Assembly (NCBI RefSeq): GCF_900142005.1
Contig: NZ_FQZL01000006.1
Coordinates: 62,001 to 126,000, forward strand
DNA: 64,000 nt
Direction of reading: 5' to 3'
Source: Dethiosulfatibacter aminovorans DSM 17477
GTDB lineage: Bacteria; Bacillota; Clostridia; Tissierellales; Dethiosulfatibacteraceae
The position numbers were made by a program, and so were the translations under genes. Below the pieces are notes generated by a model that had not been told where the DNA came from, searched no databases, and saw nothing but the letters and a program-made list of their open reading frames with translations. Positions 9,000 through 19,944 of the stretch are shown in pieces. Positions within the stretch are counted from its first letter, which is position 1. Each line of letters opens with the position of its first letter.

Positions 9000-9743
9000 A
9001 TGGCAGGACATTCAAAATGGGCTAATACAAAACATAGAAAAGGAAGACAGGACGCCAAGAAAGCCAAGATATTTACAAAACTCGCAAGAGCAATAACCGT
9101 GGCTTCCAGGGAAGGCGGTCAGGATCCTGAATACAATACTGCACTTGCCAATGCAATAGACAAGGCAAAGGCTGAAAACATGCCCAATGATAATATAGAT
9201 AGAGCAATAAAGAAAGGTGCGGGAGGAGACAACTCTGAAAACTTTGAAACAATAACCTATGAAGGATACGGTCCAAACGGTACTGCTTTTATAGTGAGTT
9301 GCCTTACCGACAACAAAAACAGGACTGCAGCTGATGTCAGACACTATTTTTCAAAATTCGGCGGCAATCTTGGATCATCTGGATGTGTATCTTACCTTTT
9401 CGACAGACTCGGTATAATAGCATTGGAACTTGATGAATCTGCCGATGAAGATGAAGTAATGATGGAAGCTCTGGAAAACGGAGCTGATGATGTAAGAATA
9501 GAAAACGGAATAGCTGAAATAATCACTGCACCGGAGAACTTCTCTCAAGTAAGCAATGCATACAAGAACACAGATTACAAGATTCTTGGAGCGGACATAA
9601 GCATGATACCGCAGAATGAAGTAAGTGTTACAGATGAAGAAAGCATCAAGCTGATACTCAAGCTCATTGACCATCTGGAGGACAACGACGATGTTCAGGA
9701 AATATACCACAATTGCAATCTTCCCGAAGATGCGGAACTGTAA
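9000..9743 (+). CDS. yebC: YebC/PmpR family protein (TACO1 family)
   Basis: The 247-residue protein begins with the diagnostic MAGHSKWANTKHRKGRQD and has YGPNGTAFIVSCLTDN and GGNLGSSGCVSYLFDR, all strongly conserved. Members were long annotated as transcriptional regulators; more recent work connects the family to helping ribosomes through proline-rich stretches. It starts at ATG after AGGAGG and lies directly before ruvC, the usual gene order. Length is standard. Confidence 0.95.
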   Translation: MAGHSKWANTKHRKGRQDAKKAKIFTKLARAITVASREGGQDPEYNTALANAIDKAKAENMPNDNIDRAIKKGAGGDNSENFETITYEGYGPNGTAFIVSCLTDNKNRTAADVRHYFSKFGGNLGSSGCVSYLFDRLGIIALELDESADEDEVMMEALENGADDVRIENGIAEIITAPENFSQVSNAYKNTDYKILGADISMIPQNEVSVTDEESIKLILKLIDHLEDNDDVQEIYHNCNLPEDAEL

Positions 9744-9816
9744 GCAGGATGCAAAGGCTCATATTTGATTGTAAATCAAAATTTGAATGCACCATTTATT
9801 CGGAAGGGAGTTTGAC

Positions 9817-10308
9817 ATGATAATTGCTGGAATAGATCCCGGCTATGCAATTTCAGGGTTTGGAATAATCGATTATACAGGCAATAAATTCAAGGTTCTT
9901 GACTACGGCGTAGTTACAACCAAAAGCACCATGCCTATGGCAAGAAGGCTTCAGATACTCTATGATTCCTATATGGAACTGCTTGAAATGCACAAGCCCG
10001 ATGCTGTGGCAATAGAGGAACTTTTCTTCAACAAGAATGTGAAGACTGTAATAGCAGTTGGTCAGGCAAGGGGAGTCCATATTCTTGCTGCCGTAAACAA
10101 GAATATACCTATTTTCGAATATACTCCCCTGCAGGTGAAACAAGGCATTGTAGGTTATGGAAGGGCACAGAAGAAGCAGGTGCAGGAAATGACAAAGGTC
10201 ATGCTTAATCTAAACAGCATACCTAAGCCCGATGATGCGGCCGATGCCCTAGCTATAGCAATATGCCATGCCCATTCGCTTAAGTTCCAGGATTCATTCA
10301 AGTTATAG
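9817..10308 (+). CDS. ruvC: Crossover junction endodeoxyribonuclease RuvC
   Basis: RuvC cuts Holliday junctions delivered by RuvAB. In 163 residues the acidic catalytic set is visible: Asp in IAGIDPGYA, Glu in [10 protein letters not shown], and the pair in [12 protein letters not shown]. The ATG at 9817 is preceded by GAAGGGAG; the longer frame from 9787 adds ten residues ahead of the conserved start and is rejected. A family A repeat separates it from ruvA. Confidence 0.95.
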   Translation: MIIAGIDPGYAISGFGIIDYTGNKFKVLDYGVVTTKSTMPMARRLQILYDSYMELLEMHKPDAVAIEELFFNKNVKTVIAVGQARGVHILAAVNKNIPIFEYTPLQVKQGIVGYGRAQKKQVQEMTKVMLNLNSIPKPDDAADALAIAICHAHSLKFQDSFKL

Positions 10309-10338
10309 ATGTTGCGATATATGAATAAAAATAATGAT

Positions 10339-10451
10339 GTTTTATCTCACAACAAGTTTCGTACTGATTCATATAACATTTGAAACACAATTGAACCGTT
10401 TATGTTTCAAATAACATATGAATCAACTCAACTAGAGTTGTGATATAAAAC
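10339..10451 (+). repeat. Structured intergenic repeat family A, copy A1 (before ruvA)
   Basis: About 113 bases built of nested inverted repeats: an outer 15-bp stem GTTTTATCTCACAAC/GTTGTGATATAAAAC with one mismatch, a perfect 10-bp middle stem TGATTCATAT/ATATGAATCA, and a perfect 10-bp inner stem ATTTGAAACA/TGTTTCAAAT closing the loop CAATTGAACCGTTTA. It runs straight into CTAGGAGG, the ribosome-binding site of ruvA. Copies A2 (17145-17256) and A3 (25513-25624) share outline and loop but differ in stem sequence. Family identity is unknown. Confidence 0.8.
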
Positions 10452-10462
10452 TAGGAGGTACC

Positions 10463-11050
10463 ATGTACAGTTATATCAAGGGAACAATCAAGTCGTCGTC
10501 CGAAAATCACCTTGTGATAGAGAATGGTGGAATAGGATACAGCATAAACACATCCATGAACACGGTAAGAAACAGCAAGCTCAATGAAGAAGCAACTGTA
10601 CATACATATCTTTATGTTAGAGAGGATATAATAAGCATATATGGATTTGCAAGCATTCAGGAACTTGAGCTGTTCAAGAACCTTATAAAAATCAGCGGAG
10701 TGGGTCCGAAGGCAGGCTTGTCCATACTGTCCCTTTCAGATGTGAACACATTGAAGTATTCCATTTTCAACGGAGACTACAAATTCATATCAAAGGCATC
10801 GGGCATAGGCAAGAAGACTGCTGAAAAGATAATCATTGAACTCAAGGACAAGGTTAAGGACGAGTTCTCAGGTTCGGAAATCAACGTAGGAATTGAATAT
10901 CCCGCCCAGGACAGTGAATTCCTCATGGAAGCACTTACCTCGTTGGGATTCAACAGCAATGAAGCCAAAAAGGCACTTAATGCAATAGACAGGACAGGCC
11001 TGACAGACGACCAGGTGCTTAAGATAGCATTAAAGAAAATGGGGAGCTAG
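10463..11050 (+). CDS. ruvA: Holliday junction branch migration protein RuvA
   Basis: RuvA tetramers clamp the four-way junction and load RuvB. This 195-residue protein has the OB-fold N terminus (MYSYIKGTIK), the acidic-pin region, and tandem helix-hairpin-helix motifs in LIKISGVGPKAGLSILS and ASGIGKKTAEKIIIELK, plus the small C-terminal three-helix domain that touches RuvB. The AGGAGG site is supplied at the end of repeat A1, so folding of that element could affect its translation. Confidence 0.95.
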   Translation: MYSYIKGTIKSSSENHLVIENGGIGYSINTSMNTVRNSKLNEEATVHTYLYVREDIISIYGFASIQELELFKNLIKISGVGPKAGLSILSLSDVNTLKYSIFNGDYKFISKASGIGKKTAEKIIIELKDKVKDEFSGSEINVGIEYPAQDSEFLMEALTSLGFNSNEAKKALNAIDRTGLTDDQVLKIALKKMGS

Positions 11051-11058
11051 GATAGACT

Positions 11059-12096
11059 ATGATAGAAAGAGAAAATGAAATAATTACATCCAGCTTGAAC
11101 AAGGGAGAGGAAGAAGCGGAAAAATCCCTGAGACCCGACAGTCTCATCCAGTATATAGGACAGGAAAAAATCAAGGAAAAGCTTAATATATTCATAGAAG
11201 CTGCAAAGCTAAGGGATGAACCCCTTGACCATGTTCTACTATACGGCCCTCCGGGACTTGGAAAAACAACCCTGTCTACAATTATCTCCCATGAGATGAA
11301 TGTAAACATCAGGATTACGTCAGGCCCTGCCATTGAAAGACCCGGCGACCTTGCCGCAATACTTACAAATCTCAATGAAAACGACGTACTCTTTATTGAC
11401 GAGATCCACAGACTCAATAGAAGCGTGGAAGAAGTGCTTTATCCCGCCATGGAGGACTATGCCCTCGATATAATCATCGGCAAGGGACCCTCTGCAAGGT
11501 CCATAAGACTTGACCTTCCAAAATTCACCCTTATAGGGGCTACAACAAGGGCAGGTTCCCTTACATCTCCTTTACGTGACAGGTTTGGAGTAGTATGCAA
11601 GCTGGACTATTATTCGGAAGAGGAACTTGTTGAAATTGTAAAAAGGTCCGCGGATATCCTTTCAATAGAAATCAAGAAAGAAGGTGCTTTTGAAATTTCA
11701 AGACGCTCCAGGGGAACACCAAGGATAGCCAACAGAATATTGAAAAGAGTAAGGGACTATGCCCTGGTAAAGGGAGATGGGATAATAGATGCCGATATTT
11801 CCAACAAGGCCCTTGATATGCTTGAAATAGACTCCCAGGGATTTGACAATATTGACAGAAAGCTTCTCAAGACAATAATAGACTTCTACAACGGGGGTCC
11901 CGTCGGACTCGATACGATAGCTGCATCAATTGGAGAGGAAAGCATAACAATAGAAGATGTCTGTGAGCCCTATCTCATGCAGAAGGGATTTTTAAGCAGG
12001 ACACCAAGGGGAAGGATAGCGACGGAAAAGGCCTACAGATACTTCAACCTTGTCAAAAGAAACAACGAACAGATTTCATTTGACAAGGTTGAGTAG
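11059..12096 (+). CDS. ruvB: Holliday junction branch migration ATPase RuvB
   Basis: This 345-residue AAA+ motor drives branch migration. Walker A is [12 protein letters not shown], Walker B is [10 protein letters not shown], sensor 1 is in [10 protein letters not shown], and an Arg-finger/sensor-2 region ([10 protein letters not shown]) leads to the C-terminal winged helix ([17 protein letters not shown]). It follows ruvA after 8 bases. Only a weak ribosome-binding site (GGGGAGCTAGGATAG) is present, fitting coupling to ruvA. Confidence 0.96.
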   Translation: MIERENEIITSSLNKGEEEAEKSLRPDSLIQYIGQEKIKEKLNIFIEAAKLRDEPLDHVLLYGPPGLGKTTLSTIISHEMNVNIRITSGPAIERPGDLAAILTNLNENDVLFIDEIHRLNRSVEEVLYPAMEDYALDIIIGKGPSARSIRLDLPKFTLIGATTRAGSLTSPLRDRFGVVCKLDYYSEEELVEIVKRSADILSIEIKKEGAFEISRRSRGTPRIANRILKRVRDYALVKGDGIIDADISNKALDMLEIDSQGFDNIDRKLLKTIIDFYNGGPVGLDTIAASIGEESITIEDVCEPYLMQKGFLSRTPRGRIATEKAYRYFNLVKRNNEQISFDKVE

Positions 12097-12138
12097 CAAG
12101 GAACACAAAAAGATTAGATATTATGGAGTTAACATAAA

Positions 12139-14329
<2,191 letters not shown>

Positions 14330-14348
14330 TAACTAACAGGAGGTTACA

Positions 14349-14739
14349 ATGGCACAAGGTGGAGCAACAAGTATTATTTTCATGGTAGCGATGTTTGCTA
14401 TCTTCTATTTCATGCTGATAAGACCACAAAGAAAAAGAGATAAGCAAGTTAAGGATATGAGAGCTTCTTTGAAAAAAAGGTGATGAGATTGTTACTATCG
14501 GCGGTATCCAGGGAAAGATCGTTAAAGTGAATGACGAAATAGTCGTTATAGAGCTTGATCATGCCAAGCAAAGACTTAAAATGCAGAAATGGGCCATTCA
14601 CAGCGTGGTAAACCCTTCTAAGGAAAAAGAAGTGGTTGAGGAGATCAAGGAGCCTGTTGAAGAGGTAAAAGAAACAGTTGTTGAAGCTGAAGAAGTAGTT
14701 GAAGCAACAGAAGAAACTGTAGAAAAAACAGAAGAATAA
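14349..14739 (+). pseudogene. yajC: YajC, Sec translocase accessory subunit, frame broken at an A7 run
   Basis: The frame from ATG 14349 (after AGGAGG) encodes 44 residues, MAQGGATSII through ASLKKR, with a single membrane segment and the family IRPQRKR motif, then hits TGA at 14481. Dropping one A from the run AAAAAAA (14472-14478) restores LKKGDEIVTIGGIQGKI and continues to 14739, the complete YajC domain (129 residues in total) plus an acidic Glu/Val-rich tail. So this is a one-base break, a sequencing indel, or a programmed +1 shift at AAA AGG TGA. YajC associates with SecDF, whose genes lie about 2.5 kb downstream. Marked pseudogene only because the frame is interrupted; the downstream part shows no decay. 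Confidence 0.8.
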
Positions 14740-14755
14740 CCTGAAGAACAATCTG

Positions 14756-14801
14756 GAGTTCCAGGTCTTGTCCATGACAAGCCAAGGGGCTCTTTTTATT
14801 T
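14756..14801 (+). terminator. Terminator after yajC
   Basis: GAGTTCC and GGGGCTC pair (with G-U) around an inner CTTGTC-CAT-GACAAG hairpin, followed by TTTTTATTTTT. It ends the yebC to yajC operon. Confidence 0.7.
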
Positions 14802-14824
14802 TTATCTTGAATCATTAAAACTCT

Positions 14825-14861
14825 TTGTTTTTTAATATTAATATGCTATAATGTTATAGCA
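14825..14861 (+). promoter_or_regulatory. Promoter of scfA with palindrome over the -10 box
   Basis: TTGTTT (14825-14830), 16-base spacer, TATAAT (14847-14852) with TGC in front (extended -10). The -10 box sits within a perfect 8-bp inverted repeat TGCTATAA-TG-TTATAGCA (14844-14861), a possible operator. Confidence 0.6.
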
Positions 14862-14882
14862 ATTAATGAGCAGGAGGTTTAT

Positions 14883-15020
14883 ATGAAGCATATAAAGAAT
14901 CTTAACACAAAGAATTTATCAAGCAATTTGGAGAACAAGGGCTGTGGAGAGTGTCAAACTTCATGTCAGTCTGCATGCAAAACTTCATGTACTGTAGGAA
15001 ATCAAAAATGTGAGAAGTAA
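14883..15020 (+). CDS. scfA: SCIFF peptide (six cysteines in forty-five residues)
   Basis: A small gene of exactly 45 codons after AGGAGG. It ends in a cysteine-rich part with Cys at 21, 24, 28, 32, 36 and 43, including the family core CQTSCQSACKTSC. SCIFF peptides are near-universal in Clostridia and are the substrate of a radical-SAM/SPASM enzyme that makes thioether links from cysteine. That enzyme gene lies directly downstream. The precursor's final role is unknown for the family as a whole. A strong terminator directly after the stop would keep the peptide more abundant than its enzyme. Confidence 0.93.
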   Translation: MKHIKNLNTKNLSSNLENKGCGECQTSCQSACKTSCTVGNQKCEK

Positions 15021-15023
15021 AAC

Positions 15024-15050
15024 AGTAGTGGATTCCCACTACTTTTTTAT
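15024..15050 (+). terminator. Terminator/attenuator between scfA and scfB
   Basis: Perfect 8-bp stem AGTAGTGG/CCACTACT with loop ATTC, followed by TTTTTTATTT. Confidence 0.85.
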
Positions 15051-15056
15051 TTAGTA

Positions 15057-15075
15057 GACAGTTATGATAACTGTC
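15057..15075 (+). other. Hairpin between scfA and scfB
   Basis: GACAGTTA-TGA-TAACTGTC is a perfect 8-bp stem-loop. A second perfect 9-bp inverted repeat CAAGATGAT/ATCATCTTG lies at 15141-15171. Neither has a T tract. Confidence 0.5.
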
Positions 15076-15189
15076 GGAAACATTACTGATAGTTAATTTT
15101 AAGGGCTTGATGACCTGAGAATTATATATTACCAGGCGTTCAAGATGATACATAAATACTTAATCATCTTGAGTGGAAATAAATTTAGG

Positions 15190-15225
15190 AAAGGAGAGTA
15201 TACTGAATATCTAATTTTGGTATAC
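15190..15225 (+). promoter_or_regulatory. Shine-Dalgarno site and hairpin before scfB
   Basis: AAAGGAG (15190-15196) is 38 bases before the likely ATG at 15235. The self-complementary hexamer GTATAC at 15198-15203 and again at 15220-15225 can pair, bringing the site to about 10 bases from the ATG. The arrangement resembles that before tsaD. Confidence 0.4.
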
Positions 15226-15234
15226 AAGAAAAAA

Positions 15235-16569
15235 ATGATACACTTGTTCGAACTGGACAATAAAAGATTTGTTGTGGATGTCAACAGCGGATTGATCCAC
15301 GAAATAGACAATATGGTCTATGACATACTTGAGACCGATTACTATAAAAAAAGAGAAAATATAGATACATTGCTTAAGAAATATTCCAGGGAAGATATTG
15401 ATGAAGCTTGCAAGGAACTTAAGGAGCTGGAGGACAACAAGATGATATATACGGAGGAACTGAATGTCACTCCGAAGATCAAGCCTGTCCTGAAGGCAAT
15501 GTGCCTCAATGTAGCCCATGACTGCAATCTTCGCTGTGGATACTGTTTTGCATCCCAGGGGGACTACCAGGTTCAAAAGTCGATGATGTCCCTTGAAACA
15601 GGCAAAAAAGCGCTGGACTACATACTCAGGAATTCAGGAGACAGAAGAAATCTTGAAGTGGACTTCTTCGGCGGAGAACCCCTTATGAATTTCGATGTAT
15701 GCAAGGAACTTGTACATTATGGAAGACAGGAAGAAAAGAAATACAACAAAAACTTCCGATTTACAATAACCACAAACGGAGTACTCCTTGACGATGAAAA
15801 GATGGAGTTCATAGACGAGCATTTTGACAATGTTGTTATGAGCCTTGACGGAAGAAAGGAAGTCAATGACAATGTAAGAGTCACTCCAAAGGGTACGGGA
15901 AGCTATGATCTCATAGTTCCGAAATTCAAGAATGCTGTAAAGAAACGAGAAAACAGGTCATATTTTATAAGAGGAACATTCACCGGACAAAATCTCGATT
16001 TTTCCGAAGATGTAAAGCATATGAGGGACCTTGGCTTTGAAAGCCTGTCAATGGAGCCGGTCGTAACCGAGCCCGGCAATATATATGAAATTAAGGAATC
16101 GGACCTGGACAAGGTGAAGGACGAGTATGAAAAACTGTATCACCTGTATAAGGATTCCATAGGAACCGACAAGGAATTCAACTTCTTCCACTTTGAAATA
16201 GACCTTGAACATGGTCCCTGCGTCTACAAAAGGATTTCAGGTTGCGGGGCAGGCAATGAATACATAGCTGTAACTCCCGAGGGAGACATATATCCTTGTC
16301 ACCAGTTTGTCGGAGAAGATGAATTCAAGATAGGCACCCTAAACGAAGGAATAACAAATACCGAGATTCCGGACAGGCTTTATGAAAGCAACGTACTTGC
16401 AAAGGAAGAATGCAGCAAGTGCTGGGCAAAGTATTTCTGCAGCGGCGGATGTCATGCAAATGCATGGAATTTCAATGAAGACTTCAAGAAGCCATATAGT
16501 ATAGGCTGTGAAATGGAAAGAAAAAGAATAGAGTGTGCCATAAGGCTTAAGGCTGAAAGGCTAGGCTGA
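15235..16569 (+). CDS. scfB: SCIFF maturase, radical SAM/SPASM thioether synthase
   Basis: The 444-residue enzyme forms Cys-derived thioether crosslinks in the SCIFF peptide. The radical SAM cluster motif CNLRCGYC is preceded by the N-terminal precursor-binding region and followed by FFGGEPL; the SPASM domain shows CGAGNEYIAVTPEGDIYPC and CSKCWAKYFCSGGCHANA, ligands of two further [4Fe-4S] clusters. The start at 15235 is chosen because other maturases I know begin close to MIHxFxL; a longer frame opens at 15145 through a hairpin and is unlikely. Confidence 0.93.
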   Translation: MIHLFELDNKRFVVDVNSGLIHEIDNMVYDILETDYYKKRENIDTLLKKYSREDIDEACKELKELEDNKMIYTEELNVTPKIKPVLKAMCLNVAHDCNLRCGYCFASQGDYQVQKSMMSLETGKKALDYILRNSGDRRNLEVDFFGGEPLMNFDVCKELVHYGRQEEKKYNKNFRFTITTNGVLLDDEKMEFIDEHFDNVVMSLDGRKEVNDNVRVTPKGTGSYDLIVPKFKNAVKKRENRSYFIRGTFTGQNLDFSEDVKHMRDLGFESLSMEPVVTEPGNIYEIKESDLDKVKDEYEKLYHLYKDSIGTDKEFNFFHFEIDLEHGPCVYKRISGCGAGNEYIAVTPEGDIYPCHQFVGEDEFKIGTLNEGITNTEIPDRLYESNVLAKEECSKCWAKYFCSGGCHANAWNFNEDFKKPYSIGCEMERKRIECAIRLKAERLG

Positions 16570-16570
16570 T

Positions 16571-17071
16571 ATGATAATTGAAATAGACGGATATGAGACC
16601 AAGATTCACAAAGAAACAAAGATAGTCGAAACAGCAGTTGTGGCTGCTGCAGTAGAAATGAAAAGAGGTTCAAGCGTCTGGTTCAATGCAGTGGTTAGAG
16701 GCGACCGCGACAAAATAGTTATTGGTGAATATTCCAATATACAGGATTGTTCAGTAGTACATACTTCTTTAGGCTTTCCTACCATAATTGGAGATCATGT
16801 TGTTGTTGGACATAATGTGAACCTTCACGGCTGTATCATAGGAAACAACACTCTAATCGGAATAGGAGCAATACTCCTGGATGGTTGTGAAATAGGTGAA
16901 AACTGCATGGTTGCGGCAGGCACCCTGATTCCGCCTGGGAAGAAAATACCTCCCAATTCTGTCGTTATGGGCAATCCTTGCTGCATAAAGAGACAGATTA
17001 CAGCTGAGGAAATAGAAGAAATAAAAGAGATAAGCATAAGGTATTACGAAAAGATAACAAATTTTTATTGA
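16571..17071 (+). CDS. Gamma-carbonic-anhydrase family protein
   Basis: A 166-residue left-handed beta-helix protein with hexapeptide repeats (IGDHVVVGHNVNLHGCIIG, IGENCMVAAG). Histidines in VVHTS, VGHNV and NLHGC match the zinc ligands of the CamH/YrdA branch. Members bind zinc and some hydrate CO2, but many are of unknown activity. It starts one base after the scfB stop with little ribosome-binding site, so it is probably translated by coupling. A terminator follows it. Confidence 0.85.
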   Translation: MIIEIDGYETKIHKETKIVETAVVAAAVEMKRGSSVWFNAVVRGDRDKIVIGEYSNIQDCSVVHTSLGFPTIIGDHVVVGHNVNLHGCIIGNNTLIGIGAILLDGCEIGENCMVAAGTLIPPGKKIPPNSVVMGNPCCIKRQITAEEIEEIKEISIRYYEKITNFY

Positions 17072-17076
17072 TTTAG

Positions 17077-17103
17077 AAAATTAATAAATGTATAATTTTT
17101 TTT
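17077..17103 (+). terminator. Terminator after gamma-carbonic-anhydrase-like gene
   Basis: AAAATTA and TAATTTT form an AT-only 7-bp stem and run into eight T residues. The weak stem lowers confidence. Confidence 0.5.
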
Positions 17104-17144
17104 AGGCGTGATGCTAGGTTGTCGCGCCATCTAAATTTAAGGAT

Positions 17145-17256
17145 GTTTTATCCTACAACAAGTTATGTTCTGATTAATGTGTAATACAATATACAATCTA
17201 ACCATTAATATATCTTATCACACATTAATCAACTCAACTAAGTTGTTGCATAAAAC
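17145..17256 (+). repeat. Structured intergenic repeat family A, copy A2 (before secD)
   Basis: Outer stem GTTTTATCCTACAAC/GTTGTTGCATAAAAC (three mismatches), perfect 11-bp middle stem TGATTAATGTG/CACATTAATCA, and loop CAATCTAACCATTAA, one of the three related loops of family A. The middle stem differs from A1 at several pairs but stays complementary. It runs into CCAGGAGG, the ribosome-binding site of secD. Confidence 0.75.
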
Positions 17257-17275
17257 CAGGAGGTTAGTGTTAATT

Positions 17276-18550
17276 ATGAAAAACAGAAACAGGATTATAT
17301 TTGCTGTTATTGTTCTTATAGTAGCAGTAGGAGTGTATCTTTCATCTTTCGGAATGAATCTTGGCAGATATATCATCAGCCCTGTAAAGGATGAAATGGA
17401 TCTGGGACTTGACTTGTCAGGCGGTGTCTATGTAGTTTTGGAAGCGGTGACTGATGCTACGGGAACGGAACTGGACGAAAAAATATCCCAGGCAAAATCG
17501 ATCATAGAACAAAGGGTAAACGGCCTTGGTGTATCGGAACCGAACATCACTGTTGAAAACAACAACAGAATAAGGATAGAGCTGGCAGGACTTACAAACC
17601 CTCAGGAAGCCATCGACCTTATAGGAAAAACGGCACAGCTCCAATTCAGGGAACTTGACGGAACTGTTGTGCTGACAGGAGAAAACGTAAAGGAATCGAA
17701 GGTTACATATGGTGAGAATAACGATATAGTAGTAGCCCTTGAATTCGACAAGGCAGGTGCGGAAGCCTTTGCAGAAGCAACAGGAAGACTCGTTAGCGAA
17801 CCAAACAGGGAAGACAGGATTATTGAAATCGTACTGGATGGAGAAATAATATCCGCTCCTTATGTAAATGATGAGATAACAGACGGAAAAGGAGTCATTT
17901 CCGGTGGCTTCACCATAGAAGGAGCAACAAACCTTGCAAACCTCATTAGAGCCGGAGCTCTGCCTGTTGAGATGGAAGAAATAGAAGTCTCCGTCGTAGG
18001 CCCAACTCTTGGACTTGAATCTCTTGACAAGAGTATTGATGCTGCAATCATCGGACTGATACTTATATTCCTGTTCATGATATTCTTCTACAGACTGCCC
18101 GGTATAGCTGCAGATGTTGCATTGGTAATCTACATAATGGTTGTATTGGGAGTGCTTATTGGCATAGACGCAAAGCTCACCTTGCCAGGTATAGCAGGTC
18201 TTATACTGTCTGTAGGTATGGCAGTTGATGCCAATGTAGTGATATTTGAAAGAATAAAGGAAGAGATTATTGTTGGAAAATCAGTGAGAACAGCAGTTGA
18301 TTCAGGCTTCAAAAGAGCCATGAGGACAATAATCGATGCCAACGTTACAACCCTCATAGCAGGACTTGTATTGTTCTATTTCGGAACCGGTACAATCAAA
18401 GGATTCGCAGTTACACTACTTGTAGGTCTTGGAGTATCCCTGCTGACGGCTGTCTTTGTAACGAGATTCCTCCTTAAGACAATCGTGAAGATGGAACTTT
18501 CCAAAGACAAAAGGATGTATGGAGTAAGGGAGGCAAAACATGAAGCTTAA
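17276..18550 (+). CDS. secD: Protein translocase subunit SecD
   Basis: SecD with SecF uses the proton or sodium motive force to help pull exported proteins across the membrane. The 424-residue protein has an N-terminal membrane segment, the DLGLDLSGGVYVVLE motif, a periplasmic-type P1 domain, and five further membrane segments with GMAVDANVVIFERIKEE. The longer frame from 17177 reads through repeat A2 and is rejected; the ATG at 17276 follows AGGAGG at 12 bases (a GTG at 17267 is too close). The last 11 bases overlap secF. Confidence 0.94.
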   Translation: MKNRNRIIFAVIVLIVAVGVYLSSFGMNLGRYIISPVKDEMDLGLDLSGGVYVVLEAVTDATGTELDEKISQAKSIIEQRVNGLGVSEPNITVENNNRIRIELAGLTNPQEAIDLIGKTAQLQFRELDGTVVLTGENVKESKVTYGENNDIVVALEFDKAGAEAFAEATGRLVSEPNREDRIIEIVLDGEIISAPYVNDEITDGKGVISGGFTIEGATNLANLIRAGALPVEMEEIEVSVVGPTLGLESLDKSIDAAIIGLILIFLFMIFFYRLPGIAADVALVIYIMVVLGVLIGIDAKLTLPGIAGLILSVGMAVDANVVIFERIKEEIIVGKSVRTAVDSGFKRAMRTIIDANVTTLIAGLVLFYFGTGTIKGFAVTLLVGLGVSLLTAVFVTRFLLKTIVKMELSKDKRMYGVREAKHEA

Positions 18551-19439
18551 TGTTGTTAAAAATAAAAAAATATATTTTGCAGTATCGATACTGATAATTT
18601 TGACAGGAATTGTCCTCATATTTGCAAGGGGCTTGAATGTCGGGATAGACTTCACCGGAGGAACGCACCTGCAGATAGATGTTCACGACGAAATTCCCGT
18701 GGATGACATCAGGGAAATCACTGACAGCTTCGACAAAAATGCAAGCATAGTTCATGCAGGTGATGACAACAATGAAATAATCATCAAAACCACTGTAAAC
18801 CTTGATAATGAAGAACGATTTGCAATCTTCACACAATTCAGGGACAAGTACGGTCTTGAGGATGCCGACTTCATCGGTCAGAACAAGTTCGGTCCTTCAA
18901 TAGGCAAGGAAACCCAGAGAAAGGCAGTAATATCTGTTGTTATTGCTTCAGTATGCATGCTTGCATACATTACGCTGAGATTCGAGTTCCTCTTTGGAGT
19001 GGCGGCAGTAATTGCCCTTATACATGACGTTCTCATCGGTATTGCGGTATACTCGATTTTCAAGGTGCCTGTGAACAGCTCCTTCATAGCAGCCATGCTG
19101 ACAATAGTCGGATACTCCATAAACGACACCATAGTTGTCTTTGACAGAATCAGGGAGAACATCAAGAAAATGAGGAAATCCAAATATGAAGAAATTGTGG
19201 ACCTAAGTATTTCTCAAACTCTTATAAGGTCCATAAATACATCTGTAACAACTTTGTTTGCCATATCCGCCCTTTATATCTTTGGTGTTGAGGCAATAAA
19301 GGACTTTGCTTTTCCGCTTATAGTTGGAGTTCTTGCAGGTACATATTCATCCATTTTCATAGCCAGCCCCATATGGGTTATGCTCAAGTCACTGAAGGGT
19401 GATGTGAACTACTACAACCCACATAAGGTTCAGAATTAA
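18540..19439 (+). CDS. secF: Protein translocase subunit SecF
   Basis: The 299-residue partner of SecD: one N-terminal membrane helix, GIDFTGGTHLQID, then a bundle of five helices including GYSINDTIVVFDRIREN, the family signature. GGAGG lies ahead of the ATG inside the end of secD, so the two are translationally coupled. Length is normal for separate SecF proteins. Confidence 0.95.
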   Translation: MKLNVVKNKKIYFAVSILIILTGIVLIFARGLNVGIDFTGGTHLQIDVHDEIPVDDIREITDSFDKNASIVHAGDDNNEIIIKTTVNLDNEERFAIFTQFRDKYGLEDADFIGQNKFGPSIGKETQRKAVISVVIASVCMLAYITLRFEFLFGVAAVIALIHDVLIGIAVYSIFKVPVNSSFIAAMLTIVGYSINDTIVVFDRIRENIKKMRKSKYEEIVDLSISQTLIRSINTSVTTLFAISALYIFGVEAIKDFAFPLIVGVLAGTYSSIFIASPIWVMLKSLKGDVNYYNPHKVQN

Positions 19440-19500
19440 TTATATGAATGAATGGATATTTGTAGTATAATTGTATTAATAAAAGCTGGAGATATGTAAC

Positions 19501-19944
19501 ATGCAAGTTAACTTTATTTTATTGTTGATAGTATCAATTTTCATCGCAATATTCGCAATTCAAAACGGCGACACTGTTACAATAGATTTGTTCTTTTTCC
19601 AGGGTGAAATGTCACAGGCTTTGGTCATCCTGGCATCTGTAGGATTGGGAGCCCTGGTTACCGTAGCGCTCAGCACATTCGGGAAAATCAAGAGGCTCAG
19701 GAACATCAAGGCGTTGAACAAGCAAATCAAGGGTTTAACCGAAGAAAACACAACGCTTTCCACAAAAAACGAAAATCTGGAAAAGGAAAATACCGATCTT
19801 CAGCAACTCAATTCAGACCTTAAGTCTGAACTGAGTTCAAGTGAAGAGAAGATTAAAGAATTGTCAAAAAGACCTGGACCACAGACTGAAGTCCATAAAG
19901 AAGAAAATTCAGCCCCTGTTGAAGAAGAGGAGCAAACTGATTGA
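19501..19944 (+). CDS. LapA-domain membrane protein with coiled coil
   Basis: A 147-residue protein with two membrane helices (residues about 3-20 and 37-58) joined by a short FAIQNGDTVTIDLFF hairpin, the typical LapA/YciS layout. It then has a long, charged coiled coil (about 70-125) and an acidic tail. E. coli LapA takes part in lipopolysaccharide regulation, which cannot apply to a Gram-positive; the Gram-positive role is unknown. Its TGA stop overlaps the TTG start of recJ. Confidence 0.75.
   Translation: MQVNFILLLIVSIFIAIFAIQNGDTVTIDLFFFQGEMSQALVILASVGLGALVTVALSTFGKIKRLRNIKALNKQIKGLTEENTTLSTKNENLEKENTDLQQLNSDLKSELSSSEEKIKELSKRPGPQTEVHKEENSAPVEEEEQTD

Noticed and set aside
17177-17275. 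N-terminal extension of SecD from ATG 17177
   Set aside because: It would be encoded by repeat A2, has no ribosome-binding site, and the family start matches the ATG at 17276.
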